DNA from: Massilia eburnea
Lineage (GTDB): Bacteria; Pseudomonadota; Gammaproteobacteria; Burkholderiales; Burkholderiaceae_D
Reading direction: 5' to 3'
Length of the DNA: 64,000 nt
NCBI RefSeq assembly: GCF_009720745.1
Contig: NZ_WNKX01000002.1
Span: forward strand, 124,001-188,000
Positions 36,699 to 45,617 of the stretch are shown here, one piece after another. A program made the translations under genes and the position numbers. The stretch's first letter is position 1. Each line of letters opens with the position of its first letter. The notes beneath the pieces are model-generated. The model saw nothing but the letters and a program-made list of their open reading frames with translations. It searched no databases and had not been told where the DNA came from.

Positions 36699-37529
36699 AT
36701 GAGCTTTCTCGCCAGCGTCATGCTTGCCGCCGCCCTGGGCGCGGCGGCCGAGCCGAAACAGATTTACCAGATGACGCCACAGGAGGCCGGCGCCTTCATC
36801 GCCGAACAGCGGCGCGCCGAGCCCGACCTGCGCAAGCGTATCGCCGCGATCGGCCGCCGCAATATCGGCCAGCCGTACAAGCTGAACCTGCTGGGCGAGT
36901 TTCCTTACGAGCTGCACGACACGCTCCCTATGTATAGCCTGGAAGCCAGCGATTGCCTGGTATTCGCCGAGCATACGTACGCGATGGCGCTCAGCGGTTC
37001 GTGGGAGGAGTTCTTCTGGACCCTGCAGCGCATCCGCTACAAGGATGGCGTGATCGGCGTCGCCAGCCGCAACCACTATATGGAAGTGGACTGGAACACC
37101 AGCAACCGCTGGCTGCTCACCGACGCCAGCAACGGCGCCAGCTACGCCATGCATGTCGACCGCGCCCTGTTCCTGAAAACGCAGCACCACGTGCAGCGTG
37201 ACATTCCGGTGCAGGATTCGGTGCAAGCCTACCTGCCGGTTGCGCAAGCCATGGCGCAATTCAGCACGCTGGATGAAGGCGATATGGTGGAAGTGGTCTC
37301 TGTTCGCAAAGGCCAGCATATGGTGACCCATGTTGGCCTGGTCGTGCTCGATACGCAGGGCCAGCGCCGCTTCCTGCATTCATCAGCGCCGCAAGTGCGC
37401 GAAGAACCGTTCGAAGACTTCATCGCACGCACCCAGGCGCGCGCCAGCAACGGCCTGGCGGGGTTCAAGTTTCTGCGCCTGAACGACCACATCGTCGTGC
37501 CGCCGGCGGCGCCCCAGCCACGGCCATAA
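36699..37529 (+). CDS. DUF1460-type putative N-acetylmuramoyl-L-alanine amidase-like exported protein
   Basis: This 276-residue protein has a signal-like N-terminus (MSFLASVMLAAALGAAAEP). A DUF1460 domain follows: the EASDCLVFAEHTYAMAL segment holds the presumed nucleophile Cys86, and a later MVTHVGLVV His gives the NlpC/P60-like dyad. Relatives are proposed to cut peptidoglycan stem peptides. The ATG at 36699 lies two bases after the stop of the membrane protein. It is the last gene of the ArsR-led operon, followed by a bidirectional terminator. Confidence 0.75.
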   Translation: MSFLASVMLAAALGAAAEPKQIYQMTPQEAGAFIAEQRRAEPDLRKRIAAIGRRNIGQPYKLNLLGEFPYELHDTLPMYSLEASDCLVFAEHTYAMALSGSWEEFFWTLQRIRYKDGVIGVASRNHYMEVDWNTSNRWLLTDASNGASYAMHVDRALFLKTQHHVQRDIPVQDSVQAYLPVAQAMAQFSTLDEGDMVEVVSVRKGQHMVTHVGLVVLDTQGQRRFLHSSAPQVREEPFEDFIARTQARASNGLAGFKFLRLNDHIVVPPAAPQPRP

Positions 37530-37534
37530 CAATA

Positions 37535-37577
37535 AAAAAGGGACGTACCCCTTTAAAAGGGTACATCCCCATTTTTG
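37535..37577. terminator. Bidirectional terminator with imperfect palindrome
   Basis: An imperfect palindrome (GGGACGTACCC ... GGGTACATCCC, arms differing at one base, AT-rich centre) is flanked by A-runs on the left and T-runs on the right. It can therefore terminate both the DUF1460 gene (+) and rplY (-), which converge here. Confidence 0.8.
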
Positions 37578-37593
37578 TTACAGCGAAAGAGGA

Positions 37594-38187
37594 TTACTCT
37601 TTAGCGGCAGCGGCTTCAGCAGCAACAGCGCCGGCTGGCACGGATGCGGTAGCGATGGTGGCATCGGAACCGTGGGTCACGATGGTCACGCCTTTTGGCA
37701 GCTTCAGCTGGGAAGCGTGGATCGACTGGCCAACGTCCATAGCGGACAGGTCAACGGTCAGGAACTCTGGCAGGTCAGCTGGCAGGCAGGAGATTTCGAT
37801 CTCGTTGGCCACGTGGCTGATGGTTGCAGCGTGCAGTTTCACAGCTGGGGACACTTCAGCGTTTTCGAAGTGCAGGGCAACTTTCACGTGCAGTGGCTTG
37901 TTGGCGTCAACGCGCTGGAAGTCAGCGTGCAGAACCAGTTGCTTGAACGCGTGCATCTGGAAGTCGCGCAGCAGCACTTTTTCTACTTTGCCGTCGATTT
38001 CCATGTCCAGGATGGACGAGTGGAAAGCTTCTTTTTTCAGCGCGTGGAACAGTGCGTTGTGGTCCAGGGCGATGGTCACAGGGGCTTCAACGCCACCGTA
38101 GATGATGCCAGGGGTCTGGCCGGAATTACGCAGGCGGCGGCTCGCACCCGTACCTTGCAGATCACGTTTGAATGCTACAACTTTCAT
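37594..38187 (-). CDS. rplY: 50S ribosomal protein L25/general stress protein Ctc
   Basis: This 197-residue protein has an N-terminal L25 5S-rRNA-binding domain ([20 protein letters not shown]; about 1-95) and the C-terminal TL5/Ctc beta domain (about 100-180), ending in an Ala/Glu tail. The length identifies the long Ctc form. GGAG precedes the ATG at 38187. It follows prs on the same strand across a 112-base gap containing two hairpins. Confidence 0.96.
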   Translation of the reverse strand: MKVVAFKRDLQGTGASRRLRNSGQTPGIIYGGVEAPVTIALDHNALFHALKKEAFHSSILDMEIDGKVEKVLLRDFQMHAFKQLVLHADFQRVDANKPLHVKVALHFENAEVSPAVKLHAATISHVANEIEISCLPADLPEFLTVDLSAMDVGQSIHASQLKLPKGVTIVTHGSDATIATASVPAGAVAAEAAAAKE

Positions 38188-38198
38188 GGAATACTCCA

Positions 38199-38225
38199 AA
38201 AAATAAAACAAGGCTCGCGCCTTGT
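38199..38225 (-). terminator. Terminator-like hairpin between prs and rplY
   Basis: On the minus strand a stem ACAAGGC / GCCTTGT (4-base loop) is followed by TTTTATTTTTT. It lies just upstream of the rplY ribosome site, so it either ends the prs transcript or acts as an attenuator in an rplY leader. Confidence 0.65.
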
Positions 38226-38233
38226 CGATAAAC

Positions 38234-38259
38234 GAAGTGCCCCGCGACCAGGGCACTTC
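38234..38259 (-). terminator. Strong hairpin in the prs-rplY gap
   Basis: A perfect 9-base stem GAAGTGCCC / GGGCACTTC with an 8-base loop lies about 40 bases downstream of the prs stop. It has no T-run of its own and is followed by the terminator-like hairpin; it could be an RNA-stabilising or leader element. Confidence 0.45.
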
Positions 38260-38299
38260 AACAAATCGGCCGCGGCATGCGCCACGGCCGGAAAAACTG

Positions 38300-39250
38300 T
38301 CAGTCGACGAACAGGGAGATCACGGAATCGCCCTTGATGATGCGCTTGAAGGTCTCTGCCAGCAGCGGCGCGCAGGTCAGTTGACGGATCTTGCCGCATG
38401 CCTTGGCCGCTTCGGACAGAGGGATGGTGTCGGTCACCACCAGTTCGTCCAGCGAAGAGCCGCTGATGCGGTCGATTGCCGGACCGGACAGCACAGCGTG
38501 CGTGCAGTAAGCGGTCACTTTCTTGGCGCCGCGCTCTTTCAGCACTTCTGCAGCCTTGACCAGGGTACCTGCGGTATCGACCATATCGTCCATGATCACG
38601 CAGTTACGGCCTTCCACGTCGCCGATGATGTTCATCACTTCGGACACGTTGGCCTTTGGACGGCGCTTGTCGATGATGGCCAGGTCGCAGCCGAGGCGCT
38701 TGGCCAGCGCACGGGCGCGCACCACGCCGCCGACGTCCGGCGACACTACCAGCAGGTTTTCTTCGTTTTTCTTCTGCAGGTCGCCCAGCAGGATTGGCGA
38801 AGCGTAAATATTGTCAACCGGGATATCGAAGAAGCCCTGGATCTGGTCCGCGTGCAGGTCCATGATCAGGACGCGCTCGACGCCGGCGCCTTCCAGCATA
38901 TTGGCAACGACTTTTGCCGAAATGGCTACGCGGGCGGAACGCGGACGGCGATCCTGGCGGGCATAGCCAAAGTAAGGAATTGCAGCGGTGATACGGCCAG
39001 CGGACGCACGTTTCAGGGCATCGACCATCAGGATCAGTTCCATCAGGCTGTCATTGGTTGGCGCGCAAGTCGATTGCAGCACGAACACGTCCTTACCACG
39101 GACGTTTTCGTTGATTTCGACCATGACTTCGCCGTCCGAGAACTTGGAAACGACTGCTTTGCCGAGTGGGATGCCGAGATTTTTTGCGACCCCTTCTGCT
39201 AAGGCTGGATTAGCGTTGCCGGTAAAAACCATCAGGTTTTCGTAAGCCAT
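38300..39250 (-). CDS. prs: Ribose-phosphate pyrophosphokinase
   Basis: This 316-residue protein has the PRPP-synthase motifs [12 protein letters not shown] and the PRPP-binding loop [12 protein letters not shown], with the catalytic flexible-loop region [12 protein letters not shown]. It makes PRPP for nucleotides, His, Trp and NAD. The ATG at 39250 is preferred, with GGGA nearby, over an open extension of 13 codons. It lies downstream of tRNA-Gln and ispE, the usual betaproteobacterial order. Confidence 0.97.
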   Translation of the reverse strand: MAYENLMVFTGNANPALAEGVAKNLGIPLGKAVVSKFSDGEVMVEINENVRGKDVFVLQSTCAPTNDSLMELILMVDALKRASAGRITAAIPYFGYARQDRRPRSARVAISAKVVANMLEGAGVERVLIMDLHADQIQGFFDIPVDNIYASPILLGDLQKKNEENLLVVSPDVGGVVRARALAKRLGCDLAIIDKRRPKANVSEVMNIIGDVEGRNCVIMDDMVDTAGTLVKAAEVLKERGAKKVTAYCTHAVLSGPAIDRISGSSLDELVVTDTIPLSEAAKACGKIRQLTCAPLLAETFKRIIKGDSVISLFVD

Positions 39251-39360
39251 TGGGAGTCCCGAGAGGTAGTGTTGAATTCTTTGAGGCACTCCTGTGTTGC
39301 AGGAGTCTTTGTCTTAACCCTGGCTGGAGACTGCTGCCTCGACAGGCCCAGGGAAAACGG

Positions 39361-39437
39361 TGGCAGGGGAACAAGGATTCGAACCTTGGTATGCCGGAAT
39401 CAAAATCCGGTGCCTTAACCAGCTTGGCGATTCCCCT
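39361..39437 (-). tRNA. tRNA-Gln (anticodon TTG)
   Basis: The 77-base cloverleaf reads on the minus strand with acceptor stem AGGGGAA / TTCCCCT, T-loop GGTTCGAATCC and the anticodon stem-loop CCGGA-TTTTGAT-TCCGG, giving anticodon TTG. CCA is encoded. It lies between ispE and prs, as in many Burkholderiales. Confidence 0.95.
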
Positions 39438-39514
39438 ACTCTTAACTGACTGTCTTCCGTCAGTAGGCCGACATTATATAGCCTATTTCACGAAAAACCA
39501 AATCTTTTTACGCT

Positions 39515-40393
39515 TCACAACTTTGCGATGATCGGATGCCGTTTCAGCGCCTTCGCTTTCCATCCGGTCCAGGCGGCTGGCACTTTCGCAAGCACCGCAT
39601 CGGCCTGTTCTTCGCTATGGACTGCGACGAACACACAAGCTCCGGAGCCAGTCATCCTGGCATCGCCGTAAGCGCCCAGCCATTCTACCGCTTCTGCTAC
39701 CTGCGGGAATAAGCGGCACGCCACTTGTTGCAAATCGTTCTTCCCGAACTGCCGCAGATCTTGTCGATTTGCATGGTAGCTGGAAAAGTCCGACATCTTA
39801 ACGGGCGGCGTATTCCTTGTCAAATGCTCGGAGGTAAAAATCTGCCCGGTCGGACAGGCCACGCCGGGCTCGATAACAACATACCAACAGTCCGGCGCCG
39901 CCACCGGCTGCAGGTCCTCCCCCACGCCTTCGGCAAAGCCGGTCTCGCCGAAGATAAAGAAAGGCACGTCGGCGCCCAGCGGCAAGGCGAGGGCCATCAG
40001 TTCCTCACGGGTCAGGCCGGCATTCCACAGCTTGTTCAGGGCCATGAAAGTGGTAGCTGCATCGGAAGAGCCGCCACCCAGGCCGCCGCCCATGGGCAGG
40101 ATCTTGTCGACCGTGATGTTCACGCCGGGCGGCATGGCGGCAGTGCGGCGCAGCACCTCGGCCTGCAGGATGCGGGCGGCGCGGATCACCAGATCCTGCT
40201 CGGCCGGCACGCCTTCGATATCGTTGGTACGGTGCAGTTCCTGGTCGTCGCGCAGGGAGAAGTGCAGCGTGTCGCTGCGGTCGATGATCTGGAATACCGA
40301 TTGCAGCAAATGGTAGCCGTCGGCACGGCGGCCATTCACGTGCAGGAACAGGTTCAGCTTGGCCGGGGCCGGGCAATTCAACAGGCTTTTCAT
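39515..40393 (-). CDS. ispE: 4-diphosphocytidyl-2-C-methyl-D-erythritol kinase
   Basis: This 292-residue GHMP kinase has the N-terminal PAPAKLNLFLHV motif and the ATP-binding PMGGGLGGGSSDAAT loop. It catalyses the ATP-dependent step of the MEP isoprenoid pathway. It overlaps lolB by four bases (ATGA) on the same strand. Confidence 0.96.
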   Translation of the reverse strand: MKSLLNCPAPAKLNLFLHVNGRRADGYHLLQSVFQIIDRSDTLHFSLRDDQELHRTNDIEGVPAEQDLVIRAARILQAEVLRRTAAMPPGVNITVDKILPMGGGLGGGSSDAATTFMALNKLWNAGLTREELMALALPLGADVPFFIFGETGFAEGVGEDLQPVAAPDCWYVVIEPGVACPTGQIFTSEHLTRNTPPVKMSDFSSYHANRQDLRQFGKNDLQQVACRLFPQVAEAVEWLGAYGDARMTGSGACVFVAVHSEEQADAVLAKVPAAWTGWKAKALKRHPIIAKL

Positions 40394-40989
40394 GATTCTT
40401 GATTGATCACGATCCGCAGCGACATCTGCTGCACGTCGCCGCCGCCGGGATGTTCGGCGTCGATGCGTTTCGGGCGCGGCGGCGAGCTGCCATCCTGCCA
40501 GTCGACGTATTGCAGATGCCAGCCTTCGCGCGTGGTCACCTCATTATTCGCCGGGCTGGCGGTCCATGTCTTGCCGTCGGCCGCGGTGGCGTGGCCTTGC
40601 AGCCAGCCGCGCAGGCCCGATACCGGCAGCGACCAGCCGAGGGCGCGGGCGCTCAGGGCGTCGATGCTGGGTGCGCGCAGCGGGGGCTTGTTGCCGCCCT
40701 CGCGCAGCGTGGCCCCTTGCGGCGTGACCTCAATCATGGCCACGATGTTGCCGAACTGCGTAGACAGGGCCACGTCGGTGCGCTGCGCATCCTGCTTCCA
40801 GGTGTAGTTGACGGTGGCCGATTCCTGCTTGCCATCCTTGATGTAGCGCACGTTCAGGCGGCCAGCCAGCGACAGGGTGTCCGTATAAGGTGCAACGGCG
40901 GCAGTGGATGGCGGCGTGGTGGGAGCGGTGGCGCAGCCGCACAGGATGGCGGCCGCGCCGGCAATGGCGGCGAGTGTCTTGAAGCTCAT
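40390..40989 (-). CDS. lolB: Outer-membrane lipoprotein LolB
   Basis: This 199-residue lipoprotein has a signal with lipobox LCGC (acylated Cys at about residue 19) and the LolB beta-sheet/hydrophobic cavity domain (LAGRLNVRY, VNYTWKQ). It receives lipoproteins from LolA and inserts them in the outer membrane. The ATG at 40989 shares a base with the upstream TAA. Adjacent to ispE, as usual. Confidence 0.93.
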   Translation of the reverse strand: MSFKTLAAIAGAAAILCGCATAPTTPPSTAAVAPYTDTLSLAGRLNVRYIKDGKQESATVNYTWKQDAQRTDVALSTQFGNIVAMIEVTPQGATLREGGNKPPLRAPSIDALSARALGWSLPVSGLRGWLQGHATAADGKTWTASPANNEVTTREGWHLQYVDWQDGSSPPRPKRIDAEHPGGGDVQQMSLRIVINQES

Positions 40990-42770
40990 TAAATTCCAGC
41001 GTTGAGGCGCGCCAGCGTGCTGCGCAGCGCGTCGTTTTTCGGGTCCTTGGCGCGCGCTTCGCGCCACAGCTTGGCGGCGCCCGATTTGTCGCCCTGGGTC
41101 CACAGCACTTCACCCAGGTGCACGGCAATTTCCGCATCGCCGCGCAGGGCGTAGGCCTGGCGCAGCGATTGCTCGGCTTCTTTCAGCTTACCCATGCGGA
41201 ACAGCACCCAGCCCATGCTGTCCATGATGTAAGGGTCACCGGGCGCCATCTTCAAGGCCTTGTCGATCAGCTCGTAGGCCTCATCCAGGCGGATATTGCG
41301 GTCGGCCAGCGAGTAGCCCAGCGCATTGTAGGCGTGGTGGTTGTCCGGCATCGATTCGATCACCTTGCGCAGCGCCGTTTCCATGGCGTCGACCTTGCCC
41401 AGCTTTTCTGCGGCCAGGGCATAGTCATACATCAGGTCAGGGCTGTTCGGGAAGCGCAGCACGCCATCCTGCAGGGTCTTGAAGGCTTCCACCGAGCGTC
41501 CGGAGTCGCGCAGCAGCTGGCCCTCGGTCTGCAGGATCTGCACCTGCTCGGCCTGGTCGGCTGGCGTGATGTCCTTCAACTGGGCGCGGGCGCCGTCGAC
41601 ATCGCCTTTGGCGGCGGTGATGTGGGCGCGTTTCAGGCGCGCCGCCAGGTTGCTGCGCGCATCGTCGCCATCGATCTTGTCGAGCCATGCCAGGGCGCCG
41701 TCGTAGTCGTGGTTTTCTTCTGCGATCTGCGCCAGCAGCATCAGCGCCTTGCTCGGATCACGATCCGGATCCGGCTGGTTCTCCAGCACTTGCACATAGC
41801 GCTTGAAATAATCTTCCGCCGCTTTGGTGTCCTGTCCTTGCAGCGACATGATGCCCAGTGCGTACAGCGTGCCTGGATTGTCGGGCTGCTCTTTCAGCAG
41901 GATCAGGAATTGTTCGCGCGCCTGGTCGTACTGCTTTTGTTCGACCAGCAGGCGGGCATAGGCCGAACGCACTTCGCGCGCGGCAGGGTACTTCTGCAGG
42001 AAGCCGGCGAACAGCTTCTGCGTGCCATCCAGGTCGCCCAGCATCTGTCCCAGGGTCAGGGTGGCCAGCTCGGAATCGGGCTTGATCTCCACGGCCTTTT
42101 TCGCTTCGGCGCGGGCGCGCTCGGCATCGCTGGCGGCGTTGGCGCCCTGCGCCAGCACCAGGTGCGATTCCTGGGTATTCAGGTACGGCTGCAGCACGCG
42201 CTCCATCAAGGCAAAGGCAGCTGCCTTGTCTTTCGCGCGCTGCAGGAACTGCTGCATCTGGAACATCAGCAGCGGGCGGCTATTGACCGGCGCGGCTTTC
42301 AGGCGCTGCGCAAACAGCGCTTCCGCCTCACCCAGGTCGTCGCCCAGCACGGCAAAGCCGAGGAAGTATTGCGCCGCCTCGTCGGATTCCGGCGCCAGCT
42401 CGCGCCACAGGCGGATTGCCGCCAGCGCCTCATTGCCCTGCTTGGCCGACAGCGCCATTTCCGATGCGCGCCGCGCCAGGCGCGGGTCGCGCGTCTGCTG
42501 CGCCAGCACCATCATCGTCACGTAAGCGCTTTGCCATTGGCCGCGCTTGAAATCGAGTTCGGCCTTGGTGAGCTTGTAGAACAAATCGCTGGTCAGCTCG
42601 ACGCTGGGCAGCTTTTCATCGAGCGGCGCGGCCTTGGCGATCGCTTCAGCAGCTGGCGTCGGCGCCGGGACGGCGGGCGCTTCGGGCGCGGGCGCGGCCT
42701 GCTCCTTGGGCACGACTGCACAGGCCGACACAAGGGCCGACAGGGTTACAATGGCGAATGCGTTTTTCAA
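40989..42770 (-). CDS. Tetratricopeptide repeat lipoprotein
   Basis: This 593-residue protein has a lipoprotein signal (MKNAFAIVTLSALVSAC, lipobox VSAC), a Pro/Ala linker and many TPR repeats from about residue 60 to the end (for example GTLYALGIMSLQGQDTKAAEDYF). I chose the TTG at 42770, because AGGA lies six bases upstream and it gives a Lys at position 2; a TTG five codons earlier is possible. It is coupled to lolB by a TAATG. Related TPR lipoproteins sit before lolB in many betaproteobacteria. It is likely an outer-membrane or periplasmic scaffold. Confidence 0.88.
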   Translation of the reverse strand: MKNAFAIVTLSALVSACAVVPKEQAAPAPEAPAVPAPTPAAEAIAKAAPLDEKLPSVELTSDLFYKLTKAELDFKRGQWQSAYVTMMVLAQQTRDPRLARRASEMALSAKQGNEALAAIRLWRELAPESDEAAQYFLGFAVLGDDLGEAEALFAQRLKAAPVNSRPLLMFQMQQFLQRAKDKAAAFALMERVLQPYLNTQESHLVLAQGANAASDAERARAEAKKAVEIKPDSELATLTLGQMLGDLDGTQKLFAGFLQKYPAAREVRSAYARLLVEQKQYDQAREQFLILLKEQPDNPGTLYALGIMSLQGQDTKAAEDYFKRYVQVLENQPDPDRDPSKALMLLAQIAEENHDYDGALAWLDKIDGDDARSNLAARLKRAHITAAKGDVDGARAQLKDITPADQAEQVQILQTEGQLLRDSGRSVEAFKTLQDGVLRFPNSPDLMYDYALAAEKLGKVDAMETALRKVIESMPDNHHAYNALGYSLADRNIRLDEAYELIDKALKMAPGDPYIMDSMGWVLFRMGKLKEAEQSLRQAYALRGDAEIAVHLGEVLWTQGDKSGAAKLWREARAKDPKNDALRSTLARLNAGI

Positions 42771-42831
42771 AGGAAGATCCTGCAAATCGGGCTCAAGACT
42801 TGATTCTACGCCAACCTGTAGAAAACTATCC

Positions 42832-42853
42832 TTATGCCTGACTTATGCCTGAA
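42832..42853. repeat. 11-base tandem duplication over the mutM start
   Basis: The 11 bases TTATGCCTGAC are followed at once by TTATGCCTGAA. The second copy holds the true mutM ATG (42845). The first creates an out-of-frame ATG at 42834 that opens a ten-codon frame ending inside mutM. Confidence 0.9.
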
Positions 42854-43678
42854 TTACCAGAAGTAGAAGTCACCCGCCGCGGTGTCGCGCCCCATATCGA
42901 AGGCCGTATCGTGCGCGACGTAGTGCTGCGGCGCGACGGCTTGCGCTGGCCCTTCCCGGAAGACTTGCCGGCCCTGCTGGCAGGCCGCCGCATCATCGCA
43001 ACCGATCGGCGCGGCAAATACCTGCTGCTGCAATTCGAGCATGGCACGCTGATCATCCATCTGGGCATGAGCGGACACTTGCGCGTGCTGCCGACTGGCA
43101 TCCCGGCGGAAAAACATGATCATTTCGACATGGTGGTGGAAGGCGCAGATGGCAGGCACGTTCTGCGTCTGACCGACCCGCGTCGCTTTGGCGCCGTGTT
43201 GTGGCATTCAATGCAAGATGGCGGGCTGGAAGAACATTTGCTGCTGCGCGGCCTGGGCGTTGAACCGCTTGGGCCCGCATTTACCGGCAAATTGTTGTTC
43301 GAACAGACACGCAGCCGCAGCGCCGCGATCAAGCAAGTGTTGATGGCAGGCGACATTGTTGTCGGAGTAGGCAATATCTACTGCTCTGAAAGCCTGTTTC
43401 GCGCCGGGATCAACCCGAAAACGGCCGCTAACCGCATCAGCGCAGCACGCTACGACCGCCTGGCCCAGGCCATTCGCGAGGTGCTGGCCGAGGCAATTGT
43501 GCAAGGAGGCAGCACTTTACGCGACTTTATCGGTGTAAATGGACAATCAGGGTATTTCCAACAGACATATTTCGTCTATGATCGTGCTGGTGTCCCCTGC
43601 CGTCGTTGCGGCGCGCCTGTGCGCCAGATCAAACAGGGACAACGATCCACTTTTTATTGTGTAAATTGCCAGAAATAA
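42845..43678 (+). CDS. mutM: Formamidopyrimidine-DNA glycosylase
   Basis: This 277-residue protein starts [13 protein letters not shown], with the catalytic Pro2 and Glu3 in mature numbering P1/E2. It ends in the zinc finger with CRRC and CVNC pairs. The H2TH region includes QGGSTLRDF. It removes 8-oxoguanine opposite C. It is followed by a dynamin-like GTPase and then mutY on the same strand, with an 10-base gap to the GTPase. An upstream decoy ATG is described separately. Confidence 0.97.
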   Translation: MPELPEVEVTRRGVAPHIEGRIVRDVVLRRDGLRWPFPEDLPALLAGRRIIATDRRGKYLLLQFEHGTLIIHLGMSGHLRVLPTGIPAEKHDHFDMVVEGADGRHVLRLTDPRRFGAVLWHSMQDGGLEEHLLLRGLGVEPLGPAFTGKLLFEQTRSRSAAIKQVLMAGDIVVGVGNIYCSESLFRAGINPKTAANRISAARYDRLAQAIREVLAEAIVQGGSTLRDFIGVNGQSGYFQQTYFVYDRAGVPCRRCGAPVRQIKQGQRSTFYCVNCQK

Positions 43679-43688
43679 CGAGAGCAGA

Positions 43689-45617
43689 ATGGTAAGGGAC
43701 CTCGAACAATACGCCCAATGGCGCCAAGGCGTCATGAGCGCCGTCGCAAACTATCGGGACTGGGTCGTGCAGGCCGACCTGGCCGACGCGTCGACCGAAC
43801 AGCGCCTGGCGCGCACACTGTCCAAGCTGGCCGACGACAAGCTGTCGGTGGCCTTCGTGGCGGAATTCTCGCGCGGCAAATCGGAGCTGATCAACTCGAT
43901 CTTCTTCGCCGACTTCGGCCAGCGCATCCTGCCGTCCGCAGCCGGCCGCACCACCATGTGCCCGACCGAGCTGATGTACGATCCGGCCTACCCGGCTTGC
44001 ATCCGCCTGCTGCCGATCGAAACGCGCGCCGAAAACCTGTCGACCAGCGATTACCGCGACGACCCGCACGCCTGGCACGTGCTGCCGCTGAACCTCGATT
44101 CCGCGGAGCAGATGCAGGAAACCTTCAAGCAGGTCAGCCTGACCCGCCACGTGCCGGTGGAGGAAGCCAAGCGCTACGGCCTGTATGACGAGAACGATCC
44201 CGATATGCCGGTTACGCTGGACAACGACGGCCTGGTCGAGATTTCGCAATGGCGCCACGCCATCATCAACTTCCCGCACCCGCTGCTCAAGCAAGGCCTG
44301 GTGATCCTCGATACGCCTGGCCTGAACGCCATCGGCACCGAGCCGGAACTGACGCTGAACCTGATCCCGCACGCGCACGCCGTGCTGTTCATCCTGGCCG
44401 CCGATACCGGCGTGACCAAGAGCGATATCGAAGTGTGGCGCACCCATATCGGCAACGGCGCCGGCCGCATGGTCGTCCTGAACAAGATCGACTCGATGTG
44501 GGATCCGCTGAAAACCGAAGAAGAAATCGAAGCCGAGATCGCGCGCCAGCGCGAACACGCGGCGCACATGCTGGGCCTCGATTCGCGCCAGGTGTTCCCG
44601 GTGTCGGCGCAAAAAGCGCTGGTAGGCAAGATCACCGGCGACCACGAACTGGTGCACAAGAGCCGCATGAAGCAGCTGGAAAGCGCCTTGTTCAATGAAA
44701 TGATCCCGGCCCGCAAGGACATCATCCGCCGCCGCCTGGGCGACGAGCTGCAGACGCTGAGCGGTTCGCAATACGCTTCGCTGTCGGCCAAGACGCGCGG
44801 CATCGTCGAACAGCTGCTCGAGCTCAAAGGCCTGCGCGGCAAGAACCAGACCGTGATCGCGCACATGGCGCGCCGTGTCGAAGCGGAGAAGAAGGAATTC
44901 GACGAGAGCCTGTTCAAGCTGCAGGCCACGCGCGCCGTGTTCACACGCCTGTCCACCGAGCTGTATTCCAGCCTGGGCATGGACGTGCTGCGCGACAGCC
45001 TGGTCAAGGCGCGCGCCGGCATGCAGTCGAGCCGTTTCACCACCGGCCTGCGCGATGCGATCGGCACCTACTTCGATACCATCCATGCCAACCTGGATGA
45101 ATCGCAGCGCAAGGTCGACGAAATCCGCAACATGATGGAAACCATGTACAAGAAGTTCTCGGCGGAGCACGGCCTGTCGCTGGCGATGCCGATGGCCTTC
45201 TCGCTGGCCAAGTACCGCGACGAGATCAACGAGGCGCATAGCATCTACGAGAAGCAGTTCGGCACCGCGACTATGCTGACCACGTCGCGCGTGGTGCTGA
45301 TGGAGCGCTTCTTCGATTCCGTGGCCTCGTCCGTGAAGCGCTGCTTCAAGGCGGCCAATGCCGACGCGGACGCCTGGCTGAAGGTGATCATGGCGCCGCT
45401 GGAAGCACAGATCCGCCAGCATAAGGAACAGCTGAAGCATCGCCAGGCGTCCATCGCGCGCATCCACGATGCGACCGATACGCTGGAGCAGAAGATCGAA
45501 GCCTTCGAAGCCACGCAGGCCGAGCTGGAAGCGCAGAAAGCCAAGCTGGCTGCGCTGGCTGCGGCCATCAACGAGGCGATTGCCGCCGAACCTGTCGTGC
45601 TGGAGGCAGCGGCGTAA
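43689..45617 (+). CDS. Dynamin-family GTPase
   Basis: This 642-residue protein has a dynamin-type GTPase domain: P-loop AEFSRGKS at 58-65 (first position Ala instead of Gly), switch I near RTTMCPTE, DTPG at 208-211 and NKID at 265-268. Long helical stalk-like regions follow (about 330-640), ending in a coiled coil with Gln/Glu/Ala-rich heptads. No membrane segment is evident. It lies between mutM and mutY, and mutY begins directly after its stop with its ribosome site inside this gene. Bacterial dynamins remodel membranes; the role of this one is unknown. Confidence 0.88.
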   Translation: MVRDLEQYAQWRQGVMSAVANYRDWVVQADLADASTEQRLARTLSKLADDKLSVAFVAEFSRGKSELINSIFFADFGQRILPSAAGRTTMCPTELMYDPAYPACIRLLPIETRAENLSTSDYRDDPHAWHVLPLNLDSAEQMQETFKQVSLTRHVPVEEAKRYGLYDENDPDMPVTLDNDGLVEISQWRHAIINFPHPLLKQGLVILDTPGLNAIGTEPELTLNLIPHAHAVLFILAADTGVTKSDIEVWRTHIGNGAGRMVVLNKIDSMWDPLKTEEEIEAEIARQREHAAHMLGLDSRQVFPVSAQKALVGKITGDHELVHKSRMKQLESALFNEMIPARKDIIRRRLGDELQTLSGSQYASLSAKTRGIVEQLLELKGLRGKNQTVIAHMARRVEAEKKEFDESLFKLQATRAVFTRLSTELYSSLGMDVLRDSLVKARAGMQSSRFTTGLRDAIGTYFDTIHANLDESQRKVDEIRNMMETMYKKFSAEHGLSLAMPMAFSLAKYRDEINEAHSIYEKQFGTATMLTTSRVVLMERFFDSVASSVKRCFKAANADADAWLKVIMAPLEAQIRQHKEQLKHRQASIARIHDATDTLEQKIEAFEATQAELEAQKAKLAALAAAINEAIAAEPVVLEAAA

